Shown: piece after piece, positions 56,411-64,000 of the stretch
Layout of the letters: every line of letters begins with the position of its first letter
Numbering within the stretch: the stretch's first letter is position 1
Source of the DNA: Sphingomonas prati
Lineage (GTDB): Bacteria; Pseudomonadota; Alphaproteobacteria; Sphingomonadales; Sphingomonadaceae
Length of the DNA: 64,000 bases
Assembly: GCF_014643515.1 (NCBI RefSeq)
Contig: NZ_BMJP01000001.1
Coordinates: forward strand, 1,612,001 to 1,676,000
Direction: 5' to 3'
Program-made: the position numbers and the translations under genes
Notes under the pieces: generated by a model
What the model was told of the DNA's origin: nothing
The model's database searches: none
What the model saw: the letters and a program-made list of their open reading frames with translations, nothing else

Positions 56411-58159
56411 TCACCGCACCTCACGCCCAACCGGATACACCAGATACCGCGCATCGTAATAAGGCGACCGCTCGTAAAACCACGCCAGCCGTGCCCGCGC
56501 ATCGCCCGCAAACTTGGCATCCCCCTTCACCTTCGCCGCAAACGCCGCGCGCAACTTCGGATCCCGCGCCAGCATCGCATCCGCCATCGGCGCGATCACA
56601 TAGGCCTCCATATATTCCGTCCGCTGCAGGATCTCCGGGAAGAACCCCCAGGCGAGCAACCCGTCCGGGCTCTCCGGCTCCAGCAACGCCGCCGCCAGTT
56701 GCTCCAGCGGCTGGTCCGCCGGCACCCGCACCGATCCCGCCGGCCAGGTCTCGCGTGCCACGGCATGCACATAGGTCGCCGATTTCAACGGCACCCGCCC
56801 CTCGTTCGCGGCGCCCAGCACAGGGTCCACCAGCCGTACCCGGTCCGTCGCCACCGTCCGCGGGGCCGCGATCGTCTCCATCTCCACCCCGTGCAGCCTG
56901 AGCCGCGCGATCACGTCGAGTCGGCTCGCCGGCACCCACCAGGCGCGCGGCAGCCGCGTCGTGACGTCCGGCTCCTCGCCCCAGATCGGCATCTGCACCC
57001 GCGTCGGCCGACCGGTCCAGCGGATGACCTCGCCGCCCGCCGCAGCCGACGGCACCATGTCATGCGAGATTCCGTCGAACGCCCGCGTTGCGCCCGGTGC
57101 CGCGCTCCGCTTCCACGCCAGCACCTGCTGAGCCGGCCGCACTCGCCGGTCCGCGGCGATTGCCGCCCGCGCCCCCGCCCCGTCCGCACCCAGCAGCCGC
57201 AACGAAGCCTCGATCAGCACATAGCTGCCCAGCACGCGCTGGCGATACGGCTTCAGCGAATGCGTCTCGACCAGCACCGTCGGCACATGGCTCAGGTCGC
57301 CATAACCGTCCGAAAACCGCCCCGTGCTCGCCGTATCCTCGATCCCCTTGTCCGGATCGGGATCGATGGTCGAGATATACTGATACGGCTTGTGCCCCGC
57401 CGCGGTCAGCGCCGCCTCCACCGCCGGCCGGTACGTCCGGTCCAGCCAGCGCCCGACCGCCGCCGACTGCGCATAACGCCCGCCGAACCCGTTGAAATCG
57501 GTCGTGATGTCGTACTGGTAATCGATCCCGTCGGTGACGTGGATGTCGAGGTACAGCGCCGGGTCCCATTTGCGGATCAGCCCGATCATCGCCTGCATTT
57601 CGGGCGTATCGGCCTTCAGATAATCGCGGTTCAGGTTCATGTTCTGCGCCGTCGTGCGCCAGCCCTGACCCGCCGGCCCCCGTTGGTTCGGCCGGTTAAA
57701 GTCCCCCGCCCGCTCATGCCCGTCGACGTTGAAGATCGGCACGAACACCAGGGTCGCCCGATCGAGCAACCCGTCCTTGCCCCGCAAAGCGATGTCGCGC
57801 AGCAGCATCAGCCCCGCGTCCTTCCCGTCGATCTCGCCCGCATGAATGCCGGCCTGCACCAGCAGCACCGGCTTGCCCGCTCCCGGCTTCGACGCGACCA
57901 CCGCATACAACACCCGCCCCTCCGGCGACCGCCCGAACGGCTCGATCCGCAACAACGGCGACGCCGCCACCAGCCGATCCACCCACGCCCGCGTCTCCGC
58001 ATAGGACGGCGTCGTCGCAAACCCGCTCGCCTCCGACGGCGTGATCCACGGATCCCCCGCACTGGCGACCAGTGCGACGCTCTTCCCCGACCAGGGCTGC
58101 ACCGGCGGCAGCGGCGCCTGCGGAAACGTAGCGGCCAGCATCGTCAGCAGGGCGATCAT
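56411..58159 (-). CDS. M14 family zinc carboxypeptidase, periplasmic
   Basis: The 582-residue protein has a signal peptide (MIALLTMLAATFPQAP) and an M14 catalytic domain. Zinc ligands are His106 and Glu109 in VQAGIHAGEIDGKDAG and His207 in ALYLDIHVTDG, and the catalytic Glu298 is in VLVETHSLKP. Substrate-side residues include FNVDGHER and NMNLNRDY. After the catalytic domain comes a beta-rich tail of about 220 residues (GGEVIRWTGRPTRVQMPIWGEE...). It resembles peptidoglycan or peptide carboxypeptidases of sphingomonads. The start at 58159 is far better than the frame extension to 58267, which crosses repeat R1. Confidence 0.88.
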   Translation of the reverse strand: MIALLTMLAATFPQAPLPPVQPWSGKSVALVASAGDPWITPSEASGFATTPSYAETRAWVDRLVAASPLLRIEPFGRSPEGRVLYAVVASKPGAGKPVLLVQAGIHAGEIDGKDAGLMLLRDIALRGKDGLLDRATLVFVPIFNVDGHERAGDFNRPNQRGPAGQGWRTTAQNMNLNRDYLKADTPEMQAMIGLIRKWDPALYLDIHVTDGIDYQYDITTDFNGFGGRYAQSAAVGRWLDRTYRPAVEAALTAAGHKPYQYISTIDPDPDKGIEDTASTGRFSDGYGDLSHVPTVLVETHSLKPYRQRVLGSYVLIEASLRLLGADGAGARAAIAADRRVRPAQQVLAWKRSAAPGATRAFDGISHDMVPSAAAGGEVIRWTGRPTRVQMPIWGEEPDVTTRLPRAWWVPASRLDVIARLRLHGVEMETIAAPRTVATDRVRLVDPVLGAANEGRVPLKSATYVHAVARETWPAGSVRVPADQPLEQLAAALLEPESPDGLLAWGFFPEILQRTEYMEAYVIAPMADAMLARDPKLRAAFAAKVKGDAKFAGDARARLAWFYERSPYYDARYLVYPVGREVR

Positions 58160-58195
58160 ATGGTCAGGTCCTCCATCGGCGGTCTCCACCCCAAC

Positions 58196-58321
58196 CGTTC
58201 GTGCTGAGTAGAGGCCGAGTAGCGCCACTCGGCGCGTATCGAGGGCGCGTATCGAAGCACCGGTCACGCGATCCTTCGATACGGGTCTTCGCCTGTGCTC
58301 AGCCCCTACTCATGACAAACG
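58196..58321. repeat. repeat family R1, full copy
   Basis: Ends CGTTCGTGCTGAGTA and the inverse of CGTTTGTCATGAGTA; interior includes TTCGATACGGGTCTTCG. It matches the 128-base copy at 26270. It occupies much of the region upstream of the M14 gene; the 421 bases from 58160 to 58580 hold only repeats. Confidence 0.8.
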
Positions 58322-58388
58322 GTCCGGGAATGACAGGGCGTAAAGCGACACCCATTGTCCGGCAACCCCGCGCTAGCCCGACCCCCAA

Positions 58389-58450
58389 CCCCGTTCGGTT
58401 CGAGCCTGTCGAGAACGCCGATGTTCTCGACAGGCTCGAACCGAACGGGG
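58389..58450. repeat. repeat family R3, perfect 28-bp hairpin
   Basis: Arms 58389-58416 and 58423-58450 are exact inverse repeats starting CCCCGTTCGGTTCGAGCC, around the loop GCCGAT. Both arms carry TTCGG where the copies at 30918 and 41947 carry TTTGG, so the change was made in both arms together (a compensated pair). Confidence 0.85.
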
Positions 58451-58506
58451 TTAGTGCGGTGTTTGGATAGGTGTCATATGCCTCAGCACCGCACCACCAC
58501 CCCCGA

Positions 58507-58550
58507 CCATCCCGAGCGAAGTCGAGGGACACTTCGAGCGCAGCCGAGAA
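58507..58550. repeat. repeat family R2, paired half-sites
   Basis: CCATCCCGAGCGAAGTCGAG, then TTCGAGCGCAGCCGAGAA, paired as at 26202, 30811 and 45727. It lies 30 bases downstream of the proC stop. Confidence 0.75.
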
Positions 58551-58580
58551 GCCCACACCGCCCCACGCGCCCGCCCAAAA

Positions 58581-59381
58581 TCAGCGAGCAGCCGCCGCCA
58601 TCTCGCGGTTCCGCGCCACGGCCGCCGCAATGGTCCGCGTCATCAACGCCCCCAACCCGGCATCCCCATCGAGCACATCCAACCCCTTGCGCGTGCTGCC
58701 CCCAGGGCTCGCCACCCGCTCCGCCATCTCCGCCGGCCCGACGTCGCTCGCGCCAGCCTGAGCCGCCGCCCCCACGACCGTCGCCAACGCCAACTCCGCC
58801 GACTGCTCAACCGGCAACCCGGCCGCGACCCCCGCCGCTGCCAGCGCATCGACGAACCGATAAAGAAACGCCGGTCCCGACCCGGCTACCGCCGCCACGA
58901 CATCCATCGCCGCCGCATCGTCCATCCACGCCACCAACCCGAGCGGCGCCATCAGTTCATCGATCGCCGCCCGCAACTCAGGCTCGTCGTCGACCATGTG
59001 CAGCCCCACGACCCCCTGCCCGATCGCGACCGGCAGGTTCGGCATCGCCCGCACGATCCGCGCGCCCGGAAAGCGCGCCCGCAAAGCTGCATCCTCGACC
59101 CCCGCCAGGATCGACACCAGCACCGTCCCCGGCCGCATCGCCGCCGCCAGTGGCCCCGCGACCAGATCCAGCATCTGCGGCTTCACCCCAAGCAGCAACA
59201 GCTCGGGCGCATCCCCGTCAGCCGGCACCGCGGACAAGGTCGCGACACCCTCCGCAAACGCCGCCCCGGACTTCCGGATCACCGTCAGCCGCGCCGGGTC
59301 CAGCCCGGTCGTCAGCCAGCGGCGCAGCATCGCGCCACCCATATTGCCCGCGCCGACCGCCCAGATCGACCCGAAGCTCAC
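58581..59381 (-). CDS. proC: pyrroline-5-carboxylate reductase
   Basis: ProC performs the last step of proline synthesis. The 266-residue protein has the dinucleotide fold WAVGAGNMGGAMLRRWL, LLLGVKPQMLD, LVSILAGVEDAALRARFPGARIVRAMPNLPVAIGQG and the C-terminal substrate motif VAAVAGSGPAFLYRFVDAL ... ERVASPGGSTRKGLDVLD. The start is GTG 59381 (VSFGSIWAV), overlapping the YbjN gene stop (GTGA). The motif GGSTRKGLDVL replaces the common GGTTxAGL, a mild variation. Confidence 0.94.
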   Translation of the reverse strand: MSFGSIWAVGAGNMGGAMLRRWLTTGLDPARLTVIRKSGAAFAEGVATLSAVPADGDAPELLLLGVKPQMLDLVAGPLAAAMRPGTVLVSILAGVEDAALRARFPGARIVRAMPNLPVAIGQGVVGLHMVDDEPELRAAIDELMAPLGLVAWMDDAAAMDVVAAVAGSGPAFLYRFVDALAAAGVAAGLPVEQSAELALATVVGAAAQAGASDVGPAEMAERVASPGGSTRKGLDVLDGDAGLGALMTRTIAAAVARNREMAAAAR

Positions 59382-59887
59382 GCCTCGCCCTGCGTCTCGA
59401 TCAGTGCCGCGGCGATCGCCTCGGCCGGTGTCTTGTCCGCCCACAACACGAACTGGAACACCGGGTAGAACCGCTCGCACTCGTCGATTGCCGCCTCGAC
59501 CAGCGTCTCCGCCTGGTCCAGCGTCAGCACGCTCTCGCCCTCGCCATCGAGCAGCGCGGCATGGCGGAACAGCAGCATGCCCGATGATGCCCAAAGTTCG
59601 AAATGCCCGATCCACAGCTGTTCGTTGATCAGCCCGATCGTCTCGTACATCGCGGCGCGCTTGTCCGCCGCGACGCGCACGTCGGGCAATGCGAGGAACT
59701 GCAGCACCTGGTCTTCCTCGCGCCACACCGCGCGCAGCTCGTACAACGTCCAGCTGCCCTGGAAATGCGCGACGATCTCCTCGTCGCCCTGCCGCTCGCT
59801 CGACCAGCCATGCGCCTCGAAATACTCTTCGAGCATGTCGATCGGCGCACTCGGATCCGCGGCGGCTTCCTCGTCGTCCAGCGTCAT
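59378..59887 (-). CDS. YbjN domain-containing protein
   Basis: The 169-residue protein starts MTLDDEEAAADPSAPIDMLE and contains EEYFEAHGWSSERQGDEEIVAHFQGSWTLYELRAVWREEDQVLQFLALPDVRVAADKRAAMYETIGLINEQLWIGHFELWASSGMLLFRHA, the YbjN fold (class-I type III secretion chaperone-like). The protein is soluble. Enteric YbjN affects motility and stress, but function in alphaproteobacteria is unknown. Co-translated with proC (GTGA). Confidence 0.9.
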   Translation of the reverse strand: MTLDDEEAAADPSAPIDMLEEYFEAHGWSSERQGDEEIVAHFQGSWTLYELRAVWREEDQVLQFLALPDVRVAADKRAAMYETIGLINEQLWIGHFELWASSGMLLFRHAALLDGEGESVLTLDQAETLVEAAIDECERFYPVFQFVLWADKTPAEAIAAALIETQGEA

Positions 59888-59987
59888 ACGCCCAAATCCA
59901 ACCGTGATGACCCTGCTTGGACGCAGCAAAGCGCCCGGGCAACCCGTGGTCGCCCGGACGTCACCGATAAACTGTGGATAAGCCGCC

Positions 59988-60356
59988 TCAGGACGGTGCG
60001 ACCGTCCCGTCGGACCCGTAGGCGGTCGGCGAGCCACCAAAGGACTGCCCCTGCGACTGCGACGCCGTCGTCGGTGCTTCCACCGCACTCGGCGTCACGG
60101 CCGGCGAAACGGCGTCAGCCTTCGCCTCCAACGCCGCGATCCGCGCGCGCAGCGTATCGGCCTCGTCGCGTGCGGCGGCCGCCATCGCCTTCACCGCCTC
60201 GAACTCGTCGCGCGACACGAAATCGAGCCCGCCGATCCACTCGCGCGCCCGGCTGCGCGCCGACGACTCGGCCTCGCGCCCGACGCCGGCCAGCGTTCCG
60301 GCGGCGCCGTTCATCATCTTCACGATGTCGTCGATGAAGCGGTTCTCGGTCTGCAT
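59988..60356 (-). CDS. ubiK: accessory factor UbiK family protein
   Basis: UbiK (BMFP) assists UbiJ in ubiquinone synthesis and promotes membrane fusion. The 122-residue protein starts MQTENRFIDDIVKMMNGAAG and has the family coiled coil GLDFVSRDEFEAVKAMAAAARDEADTLRARIAALEAKA, ending in a Ser/Gly/Gln-rich tail of about 35 residues. The usual length is 80-100, so the tail is an extension. ATG 60356; an upstream ATG at 60368 adds four residues. Confidence 0.9.
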   Translation of the reverse strand: MQTENRFIDDIVKMMNGAAGTLAGVGREAESSARSRAREWIGGLDFVSRDEFEAVKAMAAAARDEADTLRARIAALEAKADAVSPAVTPSAVEAPTTASQSQGQSFGGSPTAYGSDGTVAPS

Positions 60357-60377
60357 GCTCTGTCCCAACCCGATTAT

Positions 60378-60932
60378 TCAGACGTGAAGGTGGGGCCTAT
60401 GGTCAAATTGTGCAACCTCCGCCGCCGCCGGGTTCATCCGCCCGATCTCGAAATTCAGCGCCGCGGCGAAGCACAGCCACGCCAGATATGGCAGCATCAG
60501 CAGCCCCGCGGCCGGCCGGATCGCCCAGAACGCGCGCGCCGTCAGCGCGGCGAACAGCAGGATCAGCAGGATCAGCCCGAACGCCGGCCAGATCCGGTGC
60601 GCCGCGAAGAACAGCGGCGACCACGCCAGGTTCAGCGCCAGCTGCACCGCGAACAAGCCGATCGCCCGCCCGCGCCCCTGCGCCCCGCGCGCCGCCACGA
60701 TCATCACCAGCGCCACGCCCATCATCAGGTACAGCAGGCTCCACGCCACGCCGAACATCCAGCCCGGCGGCGTGAACCCCGGCTTGGCCAGCGCCGCAAA
60801 CCAGTCGTTGCCGTATCCCGAACCCGACAGCCGCCCCGATGCCAGCCCCAGCAACAGGACCAGCGGCACCAGCACGATGCCCCAGCGTAGCCCGGCCATG
60901 CGGATCTGCCCGCGCGATGCGATCTCACCCAT
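60378..60932 (-). CDS. tspO: TspO/MBR family protein
   Basis: TspO is a five-helix membrane protein that binds porphyrins and regulates haem-related traits. The 184-residue protein shows GSGYGNDWFAALAKPGFTPPGWMFGVAWSLLYLMMGVALVM (the PxxxPPxxxFxxxW pattern), LNLAWSPLFFAAHRIWPAFGLILLILLFAALTARAFW and LPYLAWLCFAAALNFEIGRMNP. All belong to the family. Start is uncertain: ATG 60932 follows AGGGG by seven bases; ATG 60899 and 60953 are alternatives. It lies 28 bases after the RND pump stop. Confidence 0.92.
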   Translation of the reverse strand: MGEIASRGQIRMAGLRWGIVLVPLVLLLGLASGRLSGSGYGNDWFAALAKPGFTPPGWMFGVAWSLLYLMMGVALVMIVAARGAQGRGRAIGLFAVQLALNLAWSPLFFAAHRIWPAFGLILLILLFAALTARAFWAIRPAAGLLMLPYLAWLCFAAALNFEIGRMNPAAAEVAQFDHRPHLHV

Positions 60933-60960
60933 GCCCGTACCCCTGCTCCCCATCGCCGCT

Positions 60961-63900
60961 TTATTCCGCGGGATGTTCCACCGCGCCCGACGGTCCACCC
61001 TGTAACTGCGCGTCCAGCCGGCGCGACACCGCCTGGGGCGAATCGGTCCGGCGGGCCACCAGCAGGTACAACAACGGAATGAGGAAAATGGTTACCAGCG
61101 TCGCGATCGACACGCCCCACACTACCACGACGCCGATCGACCGCCGCGCCGCCGCGCCCGCACCGCTCGCCAGCATCAGCGGCACGGCCCCCGCCACGGT
61201 CGCGATCGACGTCATCAGGATCGGGCGGAGCCGCCGCGCCGCCGCCTGTGCGATCGCATCGCCGAACGCCACGCCCTCGTCGCGCAACTGGTTGGCGAAC
61301 TCCACGATCAGGATGCCGTTCTTCGCCGCCAGCCCCACCAGCATCACGATCCCGACCTGGCTGTAGAGGTTCAGCGTCTCGCCCATCGCGGCCAGCCCGA
61401 TGATCCCGCCCGCCACCGCCAGCGGCACCGTCGTGATGATCACCGCCGGATGCACAAAACTCTCGAACTGCGCGGCGAGCAGCAGGTACACGACCACGAT
61501 CGTCAGCGCGAACACCAGCAGGATCGAATTGCCCGTCTCGCGGAACGCCTGGCTTTCGCCGCGATACCCGATCGCGCTGATCTCCGGCGATCCGGCCGCT
61601 TCCTTCTCCAGGAACGTCAGCGCGGAGCCCAGCGTGTAGCCTGGCGCCAGCGCCCCCTGCAACGTGATCGCGCGCGCCTTGTTGTACCGCCCCAGCTCGC
61701 GCGCATCCGCCCCCTGCCGCGTGCGGACCAGGTTGGCGAGCGGCACGAGCTGCCCCGATGCGGACCGGACATAGACCTGTTGCAGGTCGCGCTCGACCGA
61801 CCGGCCGTCCGCCTCCGCCTGCACGATCACGCGATATTCCTCGCCGCGATCGACGAAGGTGGACACCCGCCGCGACCCCATCAGCGTCTGCAACGCCTGG
61901 CTCACCGCATCCACCGACACGCCGAGCGCGCCCGCGCGCTCCGTATCGACGTCGATCAGCAGCTGCGGCTTGGTTTCCTTATAGTCGCTGTCCAGGTTGA
62001 CGAGCCCTGGGTTCTGCGCCGCCGCCGCCAGGATCCGGTCCCGCGCACGCGCCAATTCGGCATAGCTCGCGCCTGCGATCACGAAATTGATCGGCTGCCC
62101 GCGCCCGCGGCCGAGCGAGGAGGGCGACGCCGCATTGCCGCGCATCGCGGGCATCTCGCGCACCTTCGCGTTGATCGCCTCGATCACCTGCTGCGTCGTC
62201 TCGGTCCGCTCTTCCCACGGCTTCAGGAACACGACCATCCGGCCCGTATTGAAATCCTCGTCCGCGCCGCCGCCGGGCAGGCGGGTCAGCGCGCCACGCA
62301 CCGGCCCCTCGCCGACCAGCGGCAGGATCTTCTGCTCCACGCGCTTCATCTGGCGGTCCAGCTCGGCGAACCCGGTCCCCTCCGCGGTCGACAGCTGCAC
62401 CTGGATCACGCCGACATCCTCGGCCGGCGCCAGTTCGGAGTTCAGCGTGGTGTAGAGCACCCCCGCCAACACCAGCACGCCCGCCGTCACGCCCAGCACG
62501 ATCCACGGCTTGGCGAACGCCCGCGCCAGCGACCGGTCATACCCACGCTCGATCCGCTGGAACCGCGCATCGATCCAGTGCGCGAACCGCCCGCGCTCCT
62601 CATTGCGCAACAGCTTAGAACACAACATCGGCGCCAGGCTGAGCGCTAGGAAGCCGGAGAACGCCACCGCCCCCACCATCGCCACCGCCAGCTCGCGGAA
62701 CAGCAACCCCGTCTGGCCCGACAGAAACATGATCGGCACGAACACCGCGCACACCACCAAAGTGGTCGAAATCACCGCGAACCCGACCTGCCGCGTACCG
62801 AGATAGGACGCGACCAGCGGGTCCTCGCCCTGTTCGATCCGGTGGTAGACATTCTCCAGCACCACGATCGCATCGTCGACGACCAGCCCGATCGCCAGCA
62901 CCAGCGCCAGCAGCGTCAGCAGGTTGATCGAAAAGCCGCCCGCCCACAGCACCGCGAACGTGCCGAGCAGGCAGATCGGCACCGTCACCGCGGGGATCAA
63001 CGTCGCGCGCCACGACCCTAGGAACAGGAAGATCACCAGCACCACCAGTACCGCGGCCTCCGCCAGCGTATGGTACACCCCCTCGATCGCGCGATCGATG
63101 AACAGCGAACTGTCCGACGCCACGTCGATCCGCATCCCCGCGGGCAGGCCCGGCGTCGCGGCGGCCGCAACCGCCTTGGCCGCTTCCGCCACCGCCAGCG
63201 TGTTGGCGCCCGACTGCCGCACGATGCCGAGCCCCACGCCGGTCTTGCCGTTCGATCGGAACGCCGAATACGGATTCTCGGGCCCCAGCTCGACCCGCGC
63301 GACATCGCCCAGCCGGACGAGATACCCGCCCGCCCCGCGCGCGACGATCAGGCGGGCGAACTGCTCGGGCGTCGCAAACGACCGATTGACCCGCACCGTG
63401 ACATTCTGGCTCTGCGCCTCGATCCGCCCGGCCGGCAGCTCGACATTCTGCGTCCGCATCGCCGTCTCGACATCGCCCGGGGTCAGCGCGAACGCGCCCA
63501 GCTTCGCCGGGTCCAGCCACACGCGCATCGCCGGCCGCGCCTCGCCGCCGACCTGCACCTGCGCGACGCCGGGGATGGCGGAGAACCGATCGACCAGGTT
63601 GCGGTCGGCCCAGTCGGACAACTGGATCCGCGTCCAGCCGGGCGGGGCCGACAGCGCGAACCAGATCACCGGCTGCGCATCGGCATCCACCTTGCGCACC
63701 TCGGGAGGTAGCGTCCCGTCGGGCAGGTCCTCGGCCGCACCACCCACCCGGTCGCGCACGTCGTTCGCCGCCGAATCGACGTCGCTGCCCGGCGCGAACT
63801 CGACCGAGATGTTCGACGCCCCGTCGCGCGACACCGACGTGATCGTCTGGATCCCGGCGATCCCGGCGAGCCGTTCCTCGAGCAACTGCGTCACCCGGCT

Positions 63901-64000
63901 CTCGACCACATTGGCCGCCGCCCCGGTATAGGTCGTCTGCACCGACACGATCGGTGGATCGACGTCGGGATATTCGCGCACCGACAATGCGAAGAACGCC
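60961..64000 (-). CDS. RND-type multidrug efflux permease, N-terminus off window
   Basis: This is an inner-membrane RND pump of the HAE1/AcrB family. The visible 1012 residues begin at AFFALSVREYPDVDPPIVSV and lack only the first few residues, since AcrB-type pumps are about 1030 long. TM4 has the proton-relay Asp pair in VLAIGLVVDDAIVVLENVYHRIEQG, and TM10 the lysine in VGLAAKNGILIVEFANQLRDEG. SGQTGLLFRELAVAMVGAVAFS and FSALAPMLCSKLL also match. The ATYPE membrane fusion protein must lie upstream, outside the window. Its TAA precedes tspO by 28 bases. Confidence 0.95.
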   Translation of the reverse strand, partial: AFFALSVREYPDVDPPIVSVQTTYTGAAANVVESRVTQLLEERLAGIAGIQTITSVSRDGASNISVEFAPGSDVDSAANDVRDRVGGAAEDLPDGTLPPEVRKVDADAQPVIWFALSAPPGWTRIQLSDWADRNLVDRFSAIPGVAQVQVGGEARPAMRVWLDPAKLGAFALTPGDVETAMRTQNVELPAGRIEAQSQNVTVRVNRSFATPEQFARLIVARGAGGYLVRLGDVARVELGPENPYSAFRSNGKTGVGLGIVRQSGANTLAVAEAAKAVAAAATPGLPAGMRIDVASDSSLFIDRAIEGVYHTLAEAAVLVVLVIFLFLGSWRATLIPAVTVPICLLGTFAVLWAGGFSINLLTLLALVLAIGLVVDDAIVVLENVYHRIEQGEDPLVASYLGTRQVGFAVISTTLVVCAVFVPIMFLSGQTGLLFRELAVAMVGAVAFSGFLALSLAPMLCSKLLRNEERGRFAHWIDARFQRIERGYDRSLARAFAKPWIVLGVTAGVLVLAGVLYTTLNSELAPAEDVGVIQVQLSTAEGTGFAELDRQMKRVEQKILPLVGEGPVRGALTRLPGGGADEDFNTGRMVVFLKPWEERTETTQQVIEAINAKVREMPAMRGNAASPSSLGRGRGQPINFVIAGASYAELARARDRILAAAAQNPGLVNLDSDYKETKPQLLIDVDTERAGALGVSVDAVSQALQTLMGSRRVSTFVDRGEEYRVIVQAEADGRSVERDLQQVYVRSASGQLVPLANLVRTRQGADARELGRYNKARAITLQGALAPGYTLGSALTFLEKEAAGSPEISAIGYRGESQAFRETGNSILLVFALTIVVVYLLLAAQFESFVHPAVIITTVPLAVAGGIIGLAAMGETLNLYSQVGIVMLVGLAAKNGILIVEFANQLRDEGVAFGDAIAQAAARRLRPILMTSIATVAGAVPLMLASGAGAAARRSIGVVVVWGVSIATLVTIFLIPLLYLLVARRTDSPQAVSRRLDAQLQGGPSGAVEHPAE

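Overview
The window is very GC-rich, tightly packed, and shows gene families and dispersed intergenic repeats typical of a sphingomonad alphaproteobacterium (Sphingomonas or a close relative). Signs of this are the ATP12-family F1 chaperone, the mitochondrial-style cta operon with SURF1 and CtaG, the alphaproteobacterial CobO/CobQ/CobT names and order, chains of ATGA, GTGA and TGATG gene overlaps, and several copies of repeats such as TGCTGAGTAG...CTACTCA and the GGTTCGAGCCTGTCGAGAAC hairpins. It looks chromosomal. I see no insertion sequence, prophage, CRISPR array or integrase.

Layout. 1-9703 (minus strand) is a cobalamin operon read from a cobalamin riboswitch: btuB, cobC, cobO, btuF, btuC, btuD, cobD, cobQ, cobT (cobT runs off the left edge). 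This is outer-membrane uptake, periplasmic capture, ABC import, adenosylation and nucleotide-loop assembly in one transcript. cobU faces it at 9761. 10360-14306 holds two convergent signalling genes, a hybrid histidine kinase and an EAL-CBS-GGDEF protein, followed by tRNA-Pro(CGG). 14799-26093 is housekeeping and small-envelope material: rarD, a lipoprotein, MAPEG, then the overlapping run crcB-rluC-FMN protein-HAD phosphatase-membrane protein-ATP12, two orphan lipoproteins, gmk, gamma-glutamyltransferase and a thiolase. 26384-30740 is a glycosyltransferase facing a three-gene set of two ATP-grasp enzymes and a sugar-nucleotidyltransferase-like protein, probably for surface glycans or a conjugated small molecule. 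31003-32588 is a Mo-oxidoreductase with its cytochrome b. 32807-36731 is an acyl-CoA dehydrogenase, a phosphotransferase and two SDRs, reminiscent of 4-hydroxyacid (levulinate-type) catabolism. 36833-37491 is a compact locus with an excellent sigma-54 promoter, an upstream palindrome, two related tiny peptides and a PspC-domain protein. 37449-39754 is a compatible-solute ABC importer with permease and binding protein fused. 40519-41895 encodes CcmA and CcmB joined in one reading frame across a repeat insertion.

42053-52394 (minus strand) contains thrC, an M16 peptidase and an rRNA methyltransferase, preceded by the complete aa3 cytochrome oxidase operon ctaC-ctaD-ctaB-small protein-ctaG-ctaE-DUF983-SURF1. 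52595-56264 (plus) is pyrE-pdxJ-acpS-lepB-AI-2E family protein. 56411-64000 (minus) has an M14 carboxypeptidase, proC, a YbjN protein, ubiK, tspO and an RND efflux pump cut by the right edge.

The points most worth follow-up are the sigma-54/PspC micro-operon with its two paralogous mini-proteins, the repeat-driven CcmA-CcmB fusion, the double ATP-grasp cluster, and the way one repeat family supplies the stop codons of flanking genes. Gene assignments rest on recognisable motifs in the translated sequence. No database search was possible.
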